From: Paraburkholderia bannensis NBRC 103871
GTDB lineage: Bacteria; Pseudomonadota; Gammaproteobacteria; Burkholderiales; Burkholderiaceae
DNA length: 64,000 nt
Assembly (NCBI RefSeq): GCF_000685015.1
Contig: NZ_BAYA01000023.1
Span: 1 to 64,000 of the forward strand
Direction of reading: 5' to 3'
The notes below the pieces were generated by a model. The model did not search any database. It saw only the letters and a list, made by a program, of their open reading frames with translations, and was not told the DNA's origin. A program made the translations under genes and the position numbers. Numbering within the stretch: position 1 is the stretch's first letter; each line of letters starts with the position of its first letter. This document shows positions 34,856 through 42,923 of this stretch, piece after piece.

Positions 34856-35457
34856 GCGCAGGCCTCCGCAAAGGGGCGGTCTGCATCGGCGCAGACACCG
34901 AGCCACGCGCCGATGCGCTCCGAGAAATGGCCGCGCACCGACAAACGCACCTTGCAGTGCGCGCAGGTCACTTCGTCGCTGTCGTCGTAGACGTGTGCGC
35001 TTGCGCAGTGCACGCAGTACACCGAGCGCTCTGAGCCGATTGCGGTGGCCGCGATTTCCTCGCGTTCCAGGCCGGCTTCGCGTGCGAGGCGATGCATGCG
35101 CCAGAGGAAGGCTTCGTCGCCCGCGAGATAGAGGCGCGTGCCGGGCGTGCTTTGCGCGAGCGCACGCATGAGTTCGGCGGCCAGGTCGTCTTCGTTCGAG
35201 CAGAAGGTGGTGTCGATGGCCAGCGGCGTCGCACGCGCCGTGCAGAACAGGCGCGAGGGCGCGGGCAGTTGCGCGAGGCGCGCGACGAAGGCATCAAGCG
35301 TCTGAAGTGCGGTGGCTTGCGCGACCAGCAGATGAAGCTGCGCGTCCATGCAGGGTTCAAGCGCTGCGTAGCGCGGTGCGCTGGCCGCAAGTTGCGTGGA
35401 CGGACTGGCGGCTAGAGAAACGGGTTGAGAAGCAGGCATGTGCAGTACGTGGGTCAT
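34852..35457 (-). CDS. dmmA: Dimethylamine monooxygenase subunit, DmmA-like
   Basis: A 201-residue protein whose C-terminal third has a Cys-rich ribbon (YCVHCASAHVYDD, then TCAHCKVRLSVRGHFSERIG) typical of DmmA-family proteins; the N-terminal part is a ferredoxin-reductase-like alpha/beta domain (LYLAGDEAFLWRMHRLA). It is the first gene of the eight-gene leftward operon and overlaps the reductase gene. The ribbon may hold zinc or a metal cluster. The N-terminal 40 residues are Ala/Ser-rich and weakly defined, so a later start is possible. Confidence 0.78.
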   Translation of the reverse strand: MTHVLHMPASQPVSLAASPSTQLAASAPRYAALEPCMDAQLHLLVAQATALQTLDAFVARLAQLPAPSRLFCTARATPLAIDTTFCSNEDDLAAELMRALAQSTPGTRLYLAGDEAFLWRMHRLAREAGLEREEIAATAIGSERSVYCVHCASAHVYDDSDEVTCAHCKVRLSVRGHFSERIGAWLGVCADADRPFAEACA

Positions 35458-35698
35458 GGGCGGCTCGGCTCAAAACAGTGCATAGGGGCGGCTTCGGTGC
35501 GGCTCGCATGCGTCATCGCGGGGCATTGGCGCTGGCCGCATCGCGATGGCACAACGTTTCTTTCTGTGCAACATCGTTTCCTGCCAGTAATCGGCGCTCA
35601 ATCCTGAAGAGGAGGTACGCCTTTGGAGGTAGGGGACGTGAAACCGCGCGACGGCATGGAGCTTGCTTGATGTGGGACATTTATTCCGGACAGGGCTC
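35458..35698. promoter_or_regulatory. Divergent control region between amine operon and two-component genes
   Basis: It holds a GCACA/TGTGC inverted pair (35549-35553 and 35565-35569) and, at 35612-35629, a G/T-rich site GAGGTACGCCTTTGGAGG that matches 14 of 18 bases of the site upstream of the permease (40211-40228). It should contain the promoters for both directions; no clear -35/-10 pair could be fixed by eye. Confidence 0.5.
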
Positions 35699-36838
35699 AT
35701 GTCGGCGAGACGCGATTTCGGGCAGCTAGAGACGGCTGGCGCGTACGGCGCTGCGCGCGTGCGCGAAGCGCTGCTCGATTGCGTCGCCGCGCTGCTGGGC
35801 GGTGCGCCCTGGCATGAGGCGACCCAGACCCTGCTCGCGCGCATCGAAGCCAATATCCCCGGCGCTCGCGCGCGGCTGCACTACGGCCTCGATGCCACAC
35901 CCGGCGACAGCAACGTCGCCTGTCGCGCGACGCTGCCAGGTTGTGCATTGCGCGCTCCGCACGCGCATGACGTCGCCGTCAGGCACGCCGCGCGCGTGTG
36001 CACCGCTTGCCGCGCGCACGGCCGCCACCGCATCGTCGCGCCGATGGACACGAAGGCGGGCGGACGCGCGCTCACGCTCGACCTGCCCGCGCCGCACGGC
36101 GACGATCTTGCGCACGCGCTGGGCAGCGCCACGCAACTGCTCGATGCATTGCGCGACTATTCCGCTGGCGCCAACCGGGAGGAGCGCGACGCCGCGCGCG
36201 CTCTCACGCGCGAACTGCACGATTCGGTTGCGCAGCAGCTAGGCGTAATCTCGTTCGTCGTCAGCCAGATCCAGCAGCAGATGCGCCGCTCCGAGGTCTC
36301 CGAGGCGCTGGTCGGCGAATTGCGCGCGCTCGTCACGCGCTTGCAGCGCCAGGTGCGCGAGCTCATTACTTCGGCGCGCCTCACGCATGACGGCCGCTCG
36401 TTGCGCGAGGCGCTGGCCGGGTCAGTCGAGGAGTTCGCGCGGCGCTCGAATGTCGTGTTCGAAATCGATAACCGCGTGCCCACGCTCGTGCTCGCGCCCG
36501 AGGTAGAACTGCATGTTCTGCAGATCGTGCGCGAGGCGCTGTCGAACGTGGTGCGCCATTCGCATGCGCGCCACGCACGGATCGAACTGGCGCAACAGGC
36601 GCGCGGCACGTTGCGCGTCGCCGTGACCGACGACGGCGTGGGGCTGGCCGCCGCAGCCGCGGTGGACGCAAGCCATCATGGCCTGAATATCCTGCGCGAG
36701 CGGGCGCGGGCGATCGGTGCGCATATCGACATCGAAACCGCAGGCGAGGCGGGCGGCACACGCATCCGCCTGATCGTTCCAGGCCTCACATTCGACGAGG
36801 AGCCACCGGGTGAGCCCGACCACGCTGCTGCTGATTGA
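35699..36838 (+). CDS. Soluble NarX/DegS-type sensor histidine kinase
   Basis: A 379-residue kinase without membrane segments. The dimerisation/phospho-acceptor segment is RELHDSVAQQLGVISF with His174, of the HisKA_3 type; the ATPase domain has the N box REALSNVVRHSHA and DDGVGL. The N-terminal 160 residues form a cytoplasmic sensor with four Cys (about 75, 82, 101, 104; the last two as CTAC) and several His, which could hold a metal, an Fe-S cluster or haem. ATG 35699 is used; TTG 35663 is possible. It overlaps the response regulator gene by 29 bases. Confidence 0.87.
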   Translation: MSARRDFGQLETAGAYGAARVREALLDCVAALLGGAPWHEATQTLLARIEANIPGARARLHYGLDATPGDSNVACRATLPGCALRAPHAHDVAVRHAARVCTACRAHGRHRIVAPMDTKAGGRALTLDLPAPHGDDLAHALGSATQLLDALRDYSAGANREERDAARALTRELHDSVAQQLGVISFVVSQIQQQMRRSEVSEALVGELRALVTRLQRQVRELITSARLTHDGRSLREALAGSVEEFARRSNVVFEIDNRVPTLVLAPEVELHVLQIVREALSNVVRHSHARHARIELAQQARGTLRVAVTDDGVGLAAAAAVDASHHGLNILRERARAIGAHIDIETAGEAGGTRIRLIVPGLTFDEEPPGEPDHAAAD

Positions 36839-37535
36839 CGACCATCCCCTGTTTCGCCGCGGTCTCGCCGATTACTTCAACGCGAGCGGCGAGTTCGTCG
36901 TTGTCGGCGAAGCATCGAGCGGGCAGCAGGGCATCGCGCTCGCGGGCGAACTGCAACCGTCGATGGTGCTGATCGACCTGCATATGCCGGGGCTGGGGGG
37001 GCTTGCCGTGCTCGACGAACTGCGGCAGCTCGGCATGGCGTGCCGCAAGGTGGTGCTGACCGCGTCGATGGATCGCGCGGAGCTGCTTGCGGCGTTGAAG
37101 CTGGGCGCGCACGGCTACATGCTCAAGGAGAGCGAGCCGGAAGCGCTGCTCGGCTACGTGCGCAACTGCGCCAACGGCATGGTGGCGATCGACGAAAGCG
37201 TGCGCGACCTGCTGGCCGATGCGGGCGACATCGATGAAGGCGACGATGACGGCGCGCGTCATTGCGCCTCGGGCGCTCATGCCAACGTTCATGTCCACGC
37301 TCACGCGCAGGCAGTGGCCCTGGCGCCTTCGCGGCGCGCCGGGCTGACCGGGCGCGAGGCGCAGACGCTCGCGCTGATCGCGCAGGGCATGAGCAACAAG
37401 CTGATCGCGCGGCAACTATGCATCAGCGAAGGCACTGTGAAGGTGTACGTAAAGAATCTGCTGCGCAAGCTCGACGTGCGCTCGCGGCTGGAACTGGCGG
37501 CGAGCGTGCATCGCGACGCGCTGGCGCGGCACTAG
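36810..37535 (+). CDS. NarL/LuxR-family response regulator
   Basis: A 241-residue regulator. The receiver domain has the acidic pair Asp10-Asp11, phospho-acceptor Asp56 (VLIDLHMPG), Thr in VLTAS and Lys in GYMLKES. The C-terminal LuxR helix-turn-helix reads LTGREAQTLALIAQGMSNKL and GTVKVYVKNLLRKL. Between them lies an acidic and His-rich linker (HANVHVHAHAQ). The GTG start at 36810 has GAGGAG eight bases upstream and lies inside the kinase gene. It probably controls the divergent methylated-amine operon and the permease. Confidence 0.9.
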   Translation: MSPTTLLLIDDHPLFRRGLADYFNASGEFVVVGEASSGQQGIALAGELQPSMVLIDLHMPGLGGLAVLDELRQLGMACRKVVLTASMDRAELLAALKLGAHGYMLKESEPEALLGYVRNCANGMVAIDESVRDLLADAGDIDEGDDDGARHCASGAHANVHVHAHAQAVALAPSRRAGLTGREAQTLALIAQGMSNKLIARQLCISEGTVKVYVKNLLRKLDVRSRLELAASVHRDALARH

Positions 37536-37553
37536 AAGAGATCAGGACGCACT

Positions 37554-38330
37554 ATGGCATCGCTGGCAGGCAGTTTCGACGTTATTGGCACGGCGGTGGG
37601 GCTCGACGCGTTTCCCGTGCCGCTCCTCACGCTCGACTTGAGCGGGCTCGTGCTTTCCGCGAACGCGGCCTGGACGCGCGCGATGACGTTGCGGCCAGGC
37701 GCACCGTTCGCGCGCGCCGTGCATCCCGAGGATCGCGCGCGCTGGCAGACGCTGTTGCAGCGCGCGCGAGCGCACGGCGAGGGCGAGGAGCGTGGCGAGG
37801 GTGGCGCTGCGCGCGCGCGCCTGCGCCTGTTGCAGCCGGGGGGCGAGCTGCGCTGGTTCGACTGCACGGTGGCGCGTGCAGGGGCGTCGTATGGCGTGGC
37901 GCTGGCCGACGCGACCCAGTCGCAGCGGCGCGAGGCCGCGCTGGAGGCGCGCCTGCGCGGCGTGCTCGGCTTGCTCGACGGCATGCCGGGCCTGCTTTAT
38001 CGCGGCCGCAACAACCGCTCGTGGACGATGGAGATCGTCAGTGCGGGCTGCGAGGCGCTCACGGGTTATCCGCGCGAGTGGTTCGTCGACAGCCACGAGC
38101 ACAGCTTCAGCCAGTTGATCCTGCCGGAGTACGCCGATTACGTCTGGTACGGCGTGCAGGAGGCGCTGGCCGCGCGCGGTGCGTTCGAACTGCGCTACCG
38201 GATTCGCGGCGCGGACGGGCGCGTGAAGGCAGTGCTGGAAAAAGGCGTGGGGATCTATTCGGAAGGCGGCGAAGTACTGGGAATCGAAGGAGCGATTTTC
38301 GAAGTGGCTGCGCAGACGGCCGCGGCCTGA
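37554..38330 (+). CDS. PAS-domain protein without output domain
   Basis: A 258-residue protein with two PAS modules: about 17-120 (FPVPLLTLDLSGLVLSANAA, then RWFDCTVAR) and about 138-255 (LDGMPGLLYRGRNN, YPREWFVDS, FELRYRIRGADGRVKAVLE). No kinase, cyclase or DNA-binding domain follows. It starts 18 bases after the response regulator, so it is probably a third partner that modulates the kinase. The strong hairpin downstream ends the unit. Confidence 0.82.
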   Translation: MASLAGSFDVIGTAVGLDAFPVPLLTLDLSGLVLSANAAWTRAMTLRPGAPFARAVHPEDRARWQTLLQRARAHGEGEERGEGGAARARLRLLQPGGELRWFDCTVARAGASYGVALADATQSQRREAALEARLRGVLGLLDGMPGLLYRGRNNRSWTMEIVSAGCEALTGYPREWFVDSHEHSFSQLILPEYADYVWYGVQEALAARGAFELRYRIRGADGRVKAVLEKGVGIYSEGGEVLGIEGAIFEVAAQTAAA

Positions 38331-38353
38331 AAGGCGAGCCGTGCCGTGAAAGA

Positions 38354-38386
38354 CAGAGGGCGCGCGAAGTGATCGCGCGCCCTCTG
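38354..38386. terminator. 14-bp perfect hairpin, bidirectional
   Basis: CAGAGGGCGCGCGA at 38354-38367 pairs perfectly with TCGCGCGCCCTCTG at 38373-38386 around a five-base loop. It lies between the convergent PAS and permease genes and should terminate both. Confidence 0.75.
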
Positions 38387-38435
38387 GATGTAGCTGACTT
38401 CTTCGCTGCGGTGTTTGCCTTGGCGTTTGCCCGCG

Positions 38436-40133
38436 CTACGGCGCGATCCAGTGCATCGCGCAGACCACCACGACGCCCAGCACGATTGCCCCGTACGGCA
38501 GCCAGCCGGCGCGCCGCTCGGGCGCCTTGAGCGTCGGCGAGGCGAGATCCATGTCGTTGAGCATCGCATCCGGGAAGCGGCCCTTGTCGGTCACATAGTG
38601 ACGCCACAAGAACACCGGCACGATCAGCGCGGCGAATACCACGCCCGACACCAGCGTGCCCTTGCCCCAGACATCGGCGCCCAGACCCATCAGCGCGAGA
38701 TTGACGAAGGACAGCAGCGTGCCCAGCGCCAGCACCCATTTGGGCGCACGGAAGGGACGCACCCAGTTGCTGCGGTCGAGCCGGTGAATCCACGCGGCGT
38801 TGAGATTGAGGAAGTTGAAGATGATGTAGCCGACGTTGGACATCGCGAGCACGACCACGTAATCGGACATCAGCAGCAGGAACAGATTGAAGACCAGGTC
38901 AGTCCACATCGCGCGGGTGGGCGCGCCGTTGGCGTTGACGTGCGAGAGGTACTTCGGCAGCCAGCCATCGACGGAAGCCTGGTAGAGCGTGCGCGACGAA
39001 CCGGCCATCGAGGTCATGATCGCGAGCACCAGTGCGAACGCCAGCATCGGCTTGAGCAGGAACGCGCCCCACGTACCCGCGTGGACGATCTGCGCCATCG
39101 CCTCGGCGACGCCCATGCCGCTGTAGATGCCCGGCGACAGGATGCCGTCGTAGACAGCGGCCTGCGTGACGTTGCCCGCTGCGTCCTTGACCTCGGGCGT
39201 GACGAGCTGGCCGAGACCGAGCGCGCCCTGGAACGCGAGCGGCACCATCGTGAAGAACACGAGGCACAGCAGGCCGGAATAGAGAATCGCCTTCACGGTG
39301 TCGCGGCGCGGGTCGCGGAACTCGCGCGTGTAGCAGACGGCGGTCTCGAAGCCGTAGGTCGACCACGCGGCGATGAAGAGCCCGCCCGCCATCAACTGGA
39401 TGCCGCTCAAGTCCCACGCGCCGTCGATCACGTGCCCGGCCGCGTCCTTGGCGAGCGGATAGAGCGGCAGCAGGTGCGTGCGCGGCAGGTCGCCCGTGAG
39501 GATCGGATACAGGCCCACTAGCAGCAGCGGCAGCAGCGCGGACACGGCAAGAATCATTTGCAGCCGCGCGGCCTGAAGAATGCCGCGATGCTGGACGGCG
39601 AAGGTCGCGAGCAGGATGATCGCGCCGATGATGAACGTGGCGTTGATGCGCAGCGTGAGACCGCTCGCGAGCCAGCCCAGATCGACGAGCGTGAGCTGCC
39701 AGGTGTTGATCGCCGCAGTGGCGGGAAACAGCATGCTGAGCACGTAGCCCGCGCCGAGACCCGAGCCGATCGCCAGCACCGGCGACCAGGCGAACCAGTT
39801 GCACCAGACCGACAGCGGCGCGAGCAGCTTGCTGTAGCGCACCCACGCGATGGCGCCATAGACCGACGCGCCGCCCGATTTGTGCGGAAAGAGACCGGCG
39901 ATTTCCGCATACGAAAACGACTGGATCAGGCCGAAGCAGATCGAGACGGCCCAGATGATCCACGACGGCTTGCCGACGGTCGCGGCAATCGAGCCGATCG
40001 AAAACAGCACCAGCGCGGGCACGCCGCTCGCCACCCAGAACGCCCCGGCCCAGCCGATCTTGCGTTGCAGCCCGGCGGCTTCGCCGGTCGCGGGCGCAAA
40101 CAGCTCGGCATTGCCTTCGTTGATTGAACTCAT
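38436..40133 (-). CDS. APC-superfamily amino acid/amine permease
   Basis: A 565-residue inner-membrane protein with about 12 helices. It has the APC start pattern IGWAGAFWVASGVPALVLFSIG, FSYAEIAGLFPHKSGGASVYG and STYGFETAVCYTREFRDPRRD. The family exchanges or imports amino acids and amines with protons. The neighbouring methylated-amine operon and a shared control site suggest an amine, amino acid or N-methylated product as cargo; this is inference. A 14-bp palindrome lies 76 bases upstream of the start. Confidence 0.9.
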   Translation of the reverse strand: MSSINEGNAELFAPATGEAAGLQRKIGWAGAFWVASGVPALVLFSIGSIAATVGKPSWIIWAVSICFGLIQSFSYAEIAGLFPHKSGGASVYGAIAWVRYSKLLAPLSVWCNWFAWSPVLAIGSGLGAGYVLSMLFPATAAINTWQLTLVDLGWLASGLTLRINATFIIGAIILLATFAVQHRGILQAARLQMILAVSALLPLLLVGLYPILTGDLPRTHLLPLYPLAKDAAGHVIDGAWDLSGIQLMAGGLFIAAWSTYGFETAVCYTREFRDPRRDTVKAILYSGLLCLVFFTMVPLAFQGALGLGQLVTPEVKDAAGNVTQAAVYDGILSPGIYSGMGVAEAMAQIVHAGTWGAFLLKPMLAFALVLAIMTSMAGSSRTLYQASVDGWLPKYLSHVNANGAPTRAMWTDLVFNLFLLLMSDYVVVLAMSNVGYIIFNFLNLNAAWIHRLDRSNWVRPFRAPKWVLALGTLLSFVNLALMGLGADVWGKGTLVSGVVFAALIVPVFLWRHYVTDKGRFPDAMLNDMDLASPTLKAPERRAGWLPYGAIVLGVVVVCAMHWIAP

Positions 40134-40208
40134 CGTCTTCTCCGTGAATGCGGGTTTTTGTCCGCCACGAGACGATGGCCAGCCAATAAGCGTCGATCAA
40201 CTGGTGTG

Positions 40209-40222
40209 AAGAGGTACCTCTT
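40209..40222. promoter_or_regulatory. Perfect palindrome containing NarL-like heptamers
   Basis: AAGAGGTACCTCTT is a perfect 14-bp palindrome. Each strand reads TACCTCT, fitting the NarL heptamer consensus TACYYMT. It is followed by a run of eight G. A related but degenerate site lies at 35612-35629 between the amine operon and the two-component genes, whose regulator is of the NarL family. Confidence 0.6.
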
Positions 40223-40405
40223 GGGGGGGGCTGTAGCGCTGAATGCCCGAGGCAGCGTCAATCGGCGCGGCCATTGTTAGCGATTTGTCGGCTGACGCCC
40301 GGTAGACAGATGTCGCAATCCATCTGAACTAATTGTTCTAGAATCGCGCCCAGGTCGGTTGTGTTTTGGATTCATCCGGCATATCAAGGGAAATAGAGAG
40401 GGCTC

Positions 40406-40783
40406 GTGCTCAAGGCTATTACAGGCATTGTGATCGGGATTGTTTTTCTCGTCGTCGCAGCGCTAACAGCGTGGTCGACGCGCGATTTTTTGCATACCGC
40501 GGTTGCTGTGCCCGGTGAAGTCGTCAGTTTGAATGCCGGCGGCAGTCATCCCCAGATTGAATTTGTCACGAAAGCCGGCGAACGTATTTCTTATCCGCAA
40601 GGCGGGATGATTTATGGAACAAAAGTCGGCGACAAGGTCACCGTGTTGTACCGGCCAGAGGAACCCGCGCGAACGCCTACGATCGACCGCTTTGGCGCGG
40701 TCTGGAACTGGACACTGATGGCGTTGATTTTTGGTGTCGGGTTCATCCTGTTCGTATCGTTGAATATTCCGCCAGGAAAATAA
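40406..40783 (+). CDS. DUF3592 membrane protein
   Basis: A 125-residue protein with one membrane helix at each end (AITGIVIGIVFLVVAALTAW and WTLMALIFGVGFILFVSL) and a small beta-rich extracytoplasmic domain between (PQIEFVTKAGERISYP, GDKVTVLYRPEEP), the DUF3592 arrangement. Proteins of this kind often sit in type VI secretion or toxin-immunity neighbourhoods, but the role is unknown. GTG 40406 is the start. A hairpin at 40784 follows. Confidence 0.8.
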   Translation: MLKAITGIVIGIVFLVVAALTAWSTRDFLHTAVAVPGEVVSLNAGGSHPQIEFVTKAGERISYPQGGMIYGTKVGDKVTVLYRPEEPARTPTIDRFGAVWNWTLMALIFGVGFILFVSLNIPPGK

Positions 40784-40803
40784 CCGTATCTAGGAGGATA
40801 CGG
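40784..40803 (+). terminator. Hairpin after DUF3592 gene
   Basis: CCGTATC at 40784-40790 pairs with GATACGG at 40797-40803 around a six-base loop directly after the stop codon. No T-run follows. Confidence 0.5.
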
Positions 40804-40901
40804 GCCGTGTCAATTATGAGACCGAGTCACTGGCGCTATAAGACCGGCGCAATGGGTGGCGTGAGCGCCTCGCAACCACGCAGGGCGATGCGTATATAAA
40901 C

Positions 40902-41816
40902 GTGAAACTGGATCCGAAACCGAACGCAGGTTGTGTCGATGTATGCGCAACCAGATTGCTATTTAAATTAATCTTTCTCGCGGCGCCTGTTGTGCCGCTT
41001 GCGTTGACTGGATGTGACCTGAACACGAGCGCCACGAACAAGTTCTTTTCTGGACGATATGTCGACGCAGCAGAAGCCATCGATAGCCATGATGCGGCGC
41101 GGATGTCGTCGGCTCTGAAGGGACTTGACCCGGATGAGCCCGGTCGCGAGCACATGACGCTGATGTGGTATGCAATTCAGAAGAAGAACTATCAAGCCAT
41201 CCAGGCGCTGGTTCGAGCAGGCTCACGGATCGATGAGAAGGCGGTGGAAAATCTTGGGACTCCGTTGCAGTTCGCGCTAATGGACAGGGATCTACAGTTG
41301 TTGGGCGCGATGCTCGATGGCGGCTTATCGCCGGACTGGCAGGATGCCGATGGTGCGAATCTGCTGCAGCTTGCGATGAAAAGCGACCACGCTTTTGATG
41401 CGGTGAAACTTCTGGTTGCGCGCCATGCTAACGTCAATCAGCGCGACAGCATTGGTGGATCAGCGCTCGATGAGGCTGTGGATACGATGCAGCCGGGCAT
41501 TGCGACCTACCTGATCGAACACGGCGCCGACGCCAACGGGCACATGAACAACGGCTCCAGTACGGCATGGGCCGTTCAACAGACGATCTAGCGGCTGAAT
41601 CCTGAGGCCGCTGGCGTGTCGGTCACCGATCTTTCGATGGACAAGAATGGTCAGCCTGTCGCGACAAAACAGACGCAGCCCGCGCCTGGCGCAACGGCAG
41701 AAGGGCATGAGCAACTACAAGAGTTCGAACAGCTTCGTGCATTGATGATGGCGAAGGGCGTCAGGTTTCCAGCTGATCCGCCAGCAAAGGTTCGTGAGCA
41801 AATACGACAAAAATAA
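40902..41816 (+). pseudogene. Ankyrin-repeat lipoprotein interrupted by in-frame TAG
   Basis: The frame from GTG 40902 gives a signal peptide with lipobox LALTGC and ankyrin repeats (MTLMWYAIQKKNYQAIQALV, GTPLQFALMDRDLQLLGAML, IATYLIEHGADANGHMNNGS), then stops at a TAG (41589-41591). The same frame stays open for 75 more codons with protein-like sequence (EGHEQLQEFEQLRALMMAKG, FPADPPAKVREQI) to a stop at 41814. The following frame overlaps that distal stop, which suggests the longer protein is ancestral. Ankyrin lipoproteins of this kind serve as periplasmic immunity proteins near type VI effectors. A truncated 229-residue protein may still function. Confidence 0.72.
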
Positions 41817-42117
41817 GCGGCGGTGCGCAACGAGGGCGATCGAGAAAGGCGCGGTCAAAAGCATAGCCAACATCCCGTCGGATCTCGGCAAAATGCTGAT
41901 GAAAGGTAGTGCGCTGCAAGCTGCTGGTGAAATGGAGCAAGCGGCAGCAATGCAAGGTGTGTTCGGCCAGACGCAATCTGCCGCGGAGCTGTCTCAGGGG
42001 GCTCAAGAAGTTCGAGCGAGCGCAAACTCCATCGACCTTCCAAAGTTCAAGATGAGCAATGCCGCACTGGCAGGCGGCGACAAGATTGATTCGGAGAACG
42101 TTATCTCCCTCCTTTGA
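41794..42117 (+). CDS. Hypothetical protein, 107 aa
   Basis: A GTG start at 41794 overlaps the distal end of the ankyrin frame by 23 bases. The product is basic at the N-terminus (MSKYDKNKRRCATRAIEKGA) and helical with Gln/Ala-rich sequence (GEMEQAAAMQGVFGQTQSAA). No signal peptide or known domain was recognised. It sits in the same direction as the ankyrin and TPR genes and may be part of that module or a fragment of a longer gene. Confidence 0.5.
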   Translation: MSKYDKNKRRCATRAIEKGAVKSIANIPSDLGKMLMKGSALQAAGEMEQAAAMQGVFGQTQSAAELSQGAQEVRASANSIDLPKFKMSNAALAGGDKIDSENVISLL

Positions 42118-42135
42118 AGTAAAGTGCATACGGCC

Positions 42136-42576
42136 ATGAAACTACCGGACGATCTGACAAAAGAAGTATACGCTTACGGCGCTGCCGGTCGGGAGGCGTG
42201 GAAGAAGGGAGACATCGCCGACGCTGAGGTCAATTTTACGAAAGCGTGGGAGACTCTGCCCGAACCCAGGGAGCAATACGATCTTGCGCAATCGATGGCA
42301 CGTGGGTTCGTCGTTTTTTGTCGAGATACAAAGCAATTTGATAAGGCTGTTCATTGGCTGGCAGAGATGAGAAGAGCGTATGGCGCGGGAACAGGGCCAG
42401 ATCTGACAATCGGCTTTCTCAGCGGGACGGTTTATTTCGAATCGGGCAATCTGGAAAAATCGGCGGAGTTTTTTGTGCCGCTGTACAACCAATTCGGAAG
42501 CAGGCCGTTTTCCGGTGAGGACAGGAAGTATCTGGAATTCGCGAAACGTGCTGCGAAGGGCTATAAGAAAGAATGA
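42136..42576 (+). CDS. TPR-like protein, immunity type
   Basis: A 146-residue soluble helical protein with two or three tetratricopeptide-like units (GREAWKKGDIADAEVNFTKA, LSGTVYFESGNLEKSAEFF) and the C-terminal FSGEDRKYLEFAK. The start MKLPDDL and the phrase LPEPREQ recur in a family of small TPR proteins placed beside polymorphic or type VI toxins. ATG 42136 is chosen by similarity to the next gene's start; GTG 42124 is possible. Its stop overlaps the start of a second, broken copy (ATGA at 42573). Confidence 0.65.
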   Translation: MKLPDDLTKEVYAYGAAGREAWKKGDIADAEVNFTKAWETLPEPREQYDLAQSMARGFVVFCRDTKQFDKAVHWLAEMRRAYGAGTGPDLTIGFLSGTVYFESGNLEKSAEFFVPLYNQFGSRPFSGEDRKYLEFAKRAAKGYKKE

Positions 42577-42758
42577 AAGAACTTCCACAGAACATTCAGG
42601 ATAAAGTCGATGCGCTCTCTGAGCAAGGCAACGTCCTGTGTGAAGGATCGGAGTTCAATAAGGCCATTCAGCAATGGCGCAGCGCTATAGCGTTGCTTCC
42701 CGAGCCTCAAGTTGATTGGGAAAGATCGAATCGAAGCCGCAGTAAGTGGCTTGGTTAG
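42573..42758 (+). pseudogene. Truncated second TPR-like gene
   Basis: The 61-residue frame starts MKELPQNIQDKVDALSEQGN and has IALLPEPQVDWE, matching the first TPR unit of the neighbour (LPEP phrase), but then runs into unrelated residues and a TAG at 42756. A full copy would be near 150 residues. The same frame continues for 33 codons beyond the TAG to a TGA. This is a decayed paralogue. Confidence 0.55.
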
Positions 42759-42923
42759 CTGCTACATGGCGTTGCCTCGTCTTGTCGCGTATCGTTTACG
42801 CGAGAGGTTGTTCTGCGAGACACGGCCTATGTTGTATTGGATAAAGTGGCGACCGGCTGACTTCGAACTGAAAGGGACGCGCGCGTTGCCCAGAAGAGCC
42901 ACTCCTCAACGAGCATGGAGCCG
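42759..42923. other. Degenerate region between TPR remnant and cell-wall hydrolase
   Basis: Short protein-like fragments appear in different frames (REVVLRDTAYVVLDKVATG in one, PEEPLLNEHGAVKKALA in another), as expected for a frameshifted and deleted gene. No intact gene is present. Confidence 0.45.

Noticed and set aside
35547..35562. Possible sigma-54 promoter (TGGCAC with a following TT) before the kinase gene
   Set aside because: The -12 part reads TTTCT rather than TTGC, so the essential GC is missing; no sigma-54 activator gene is nearby.
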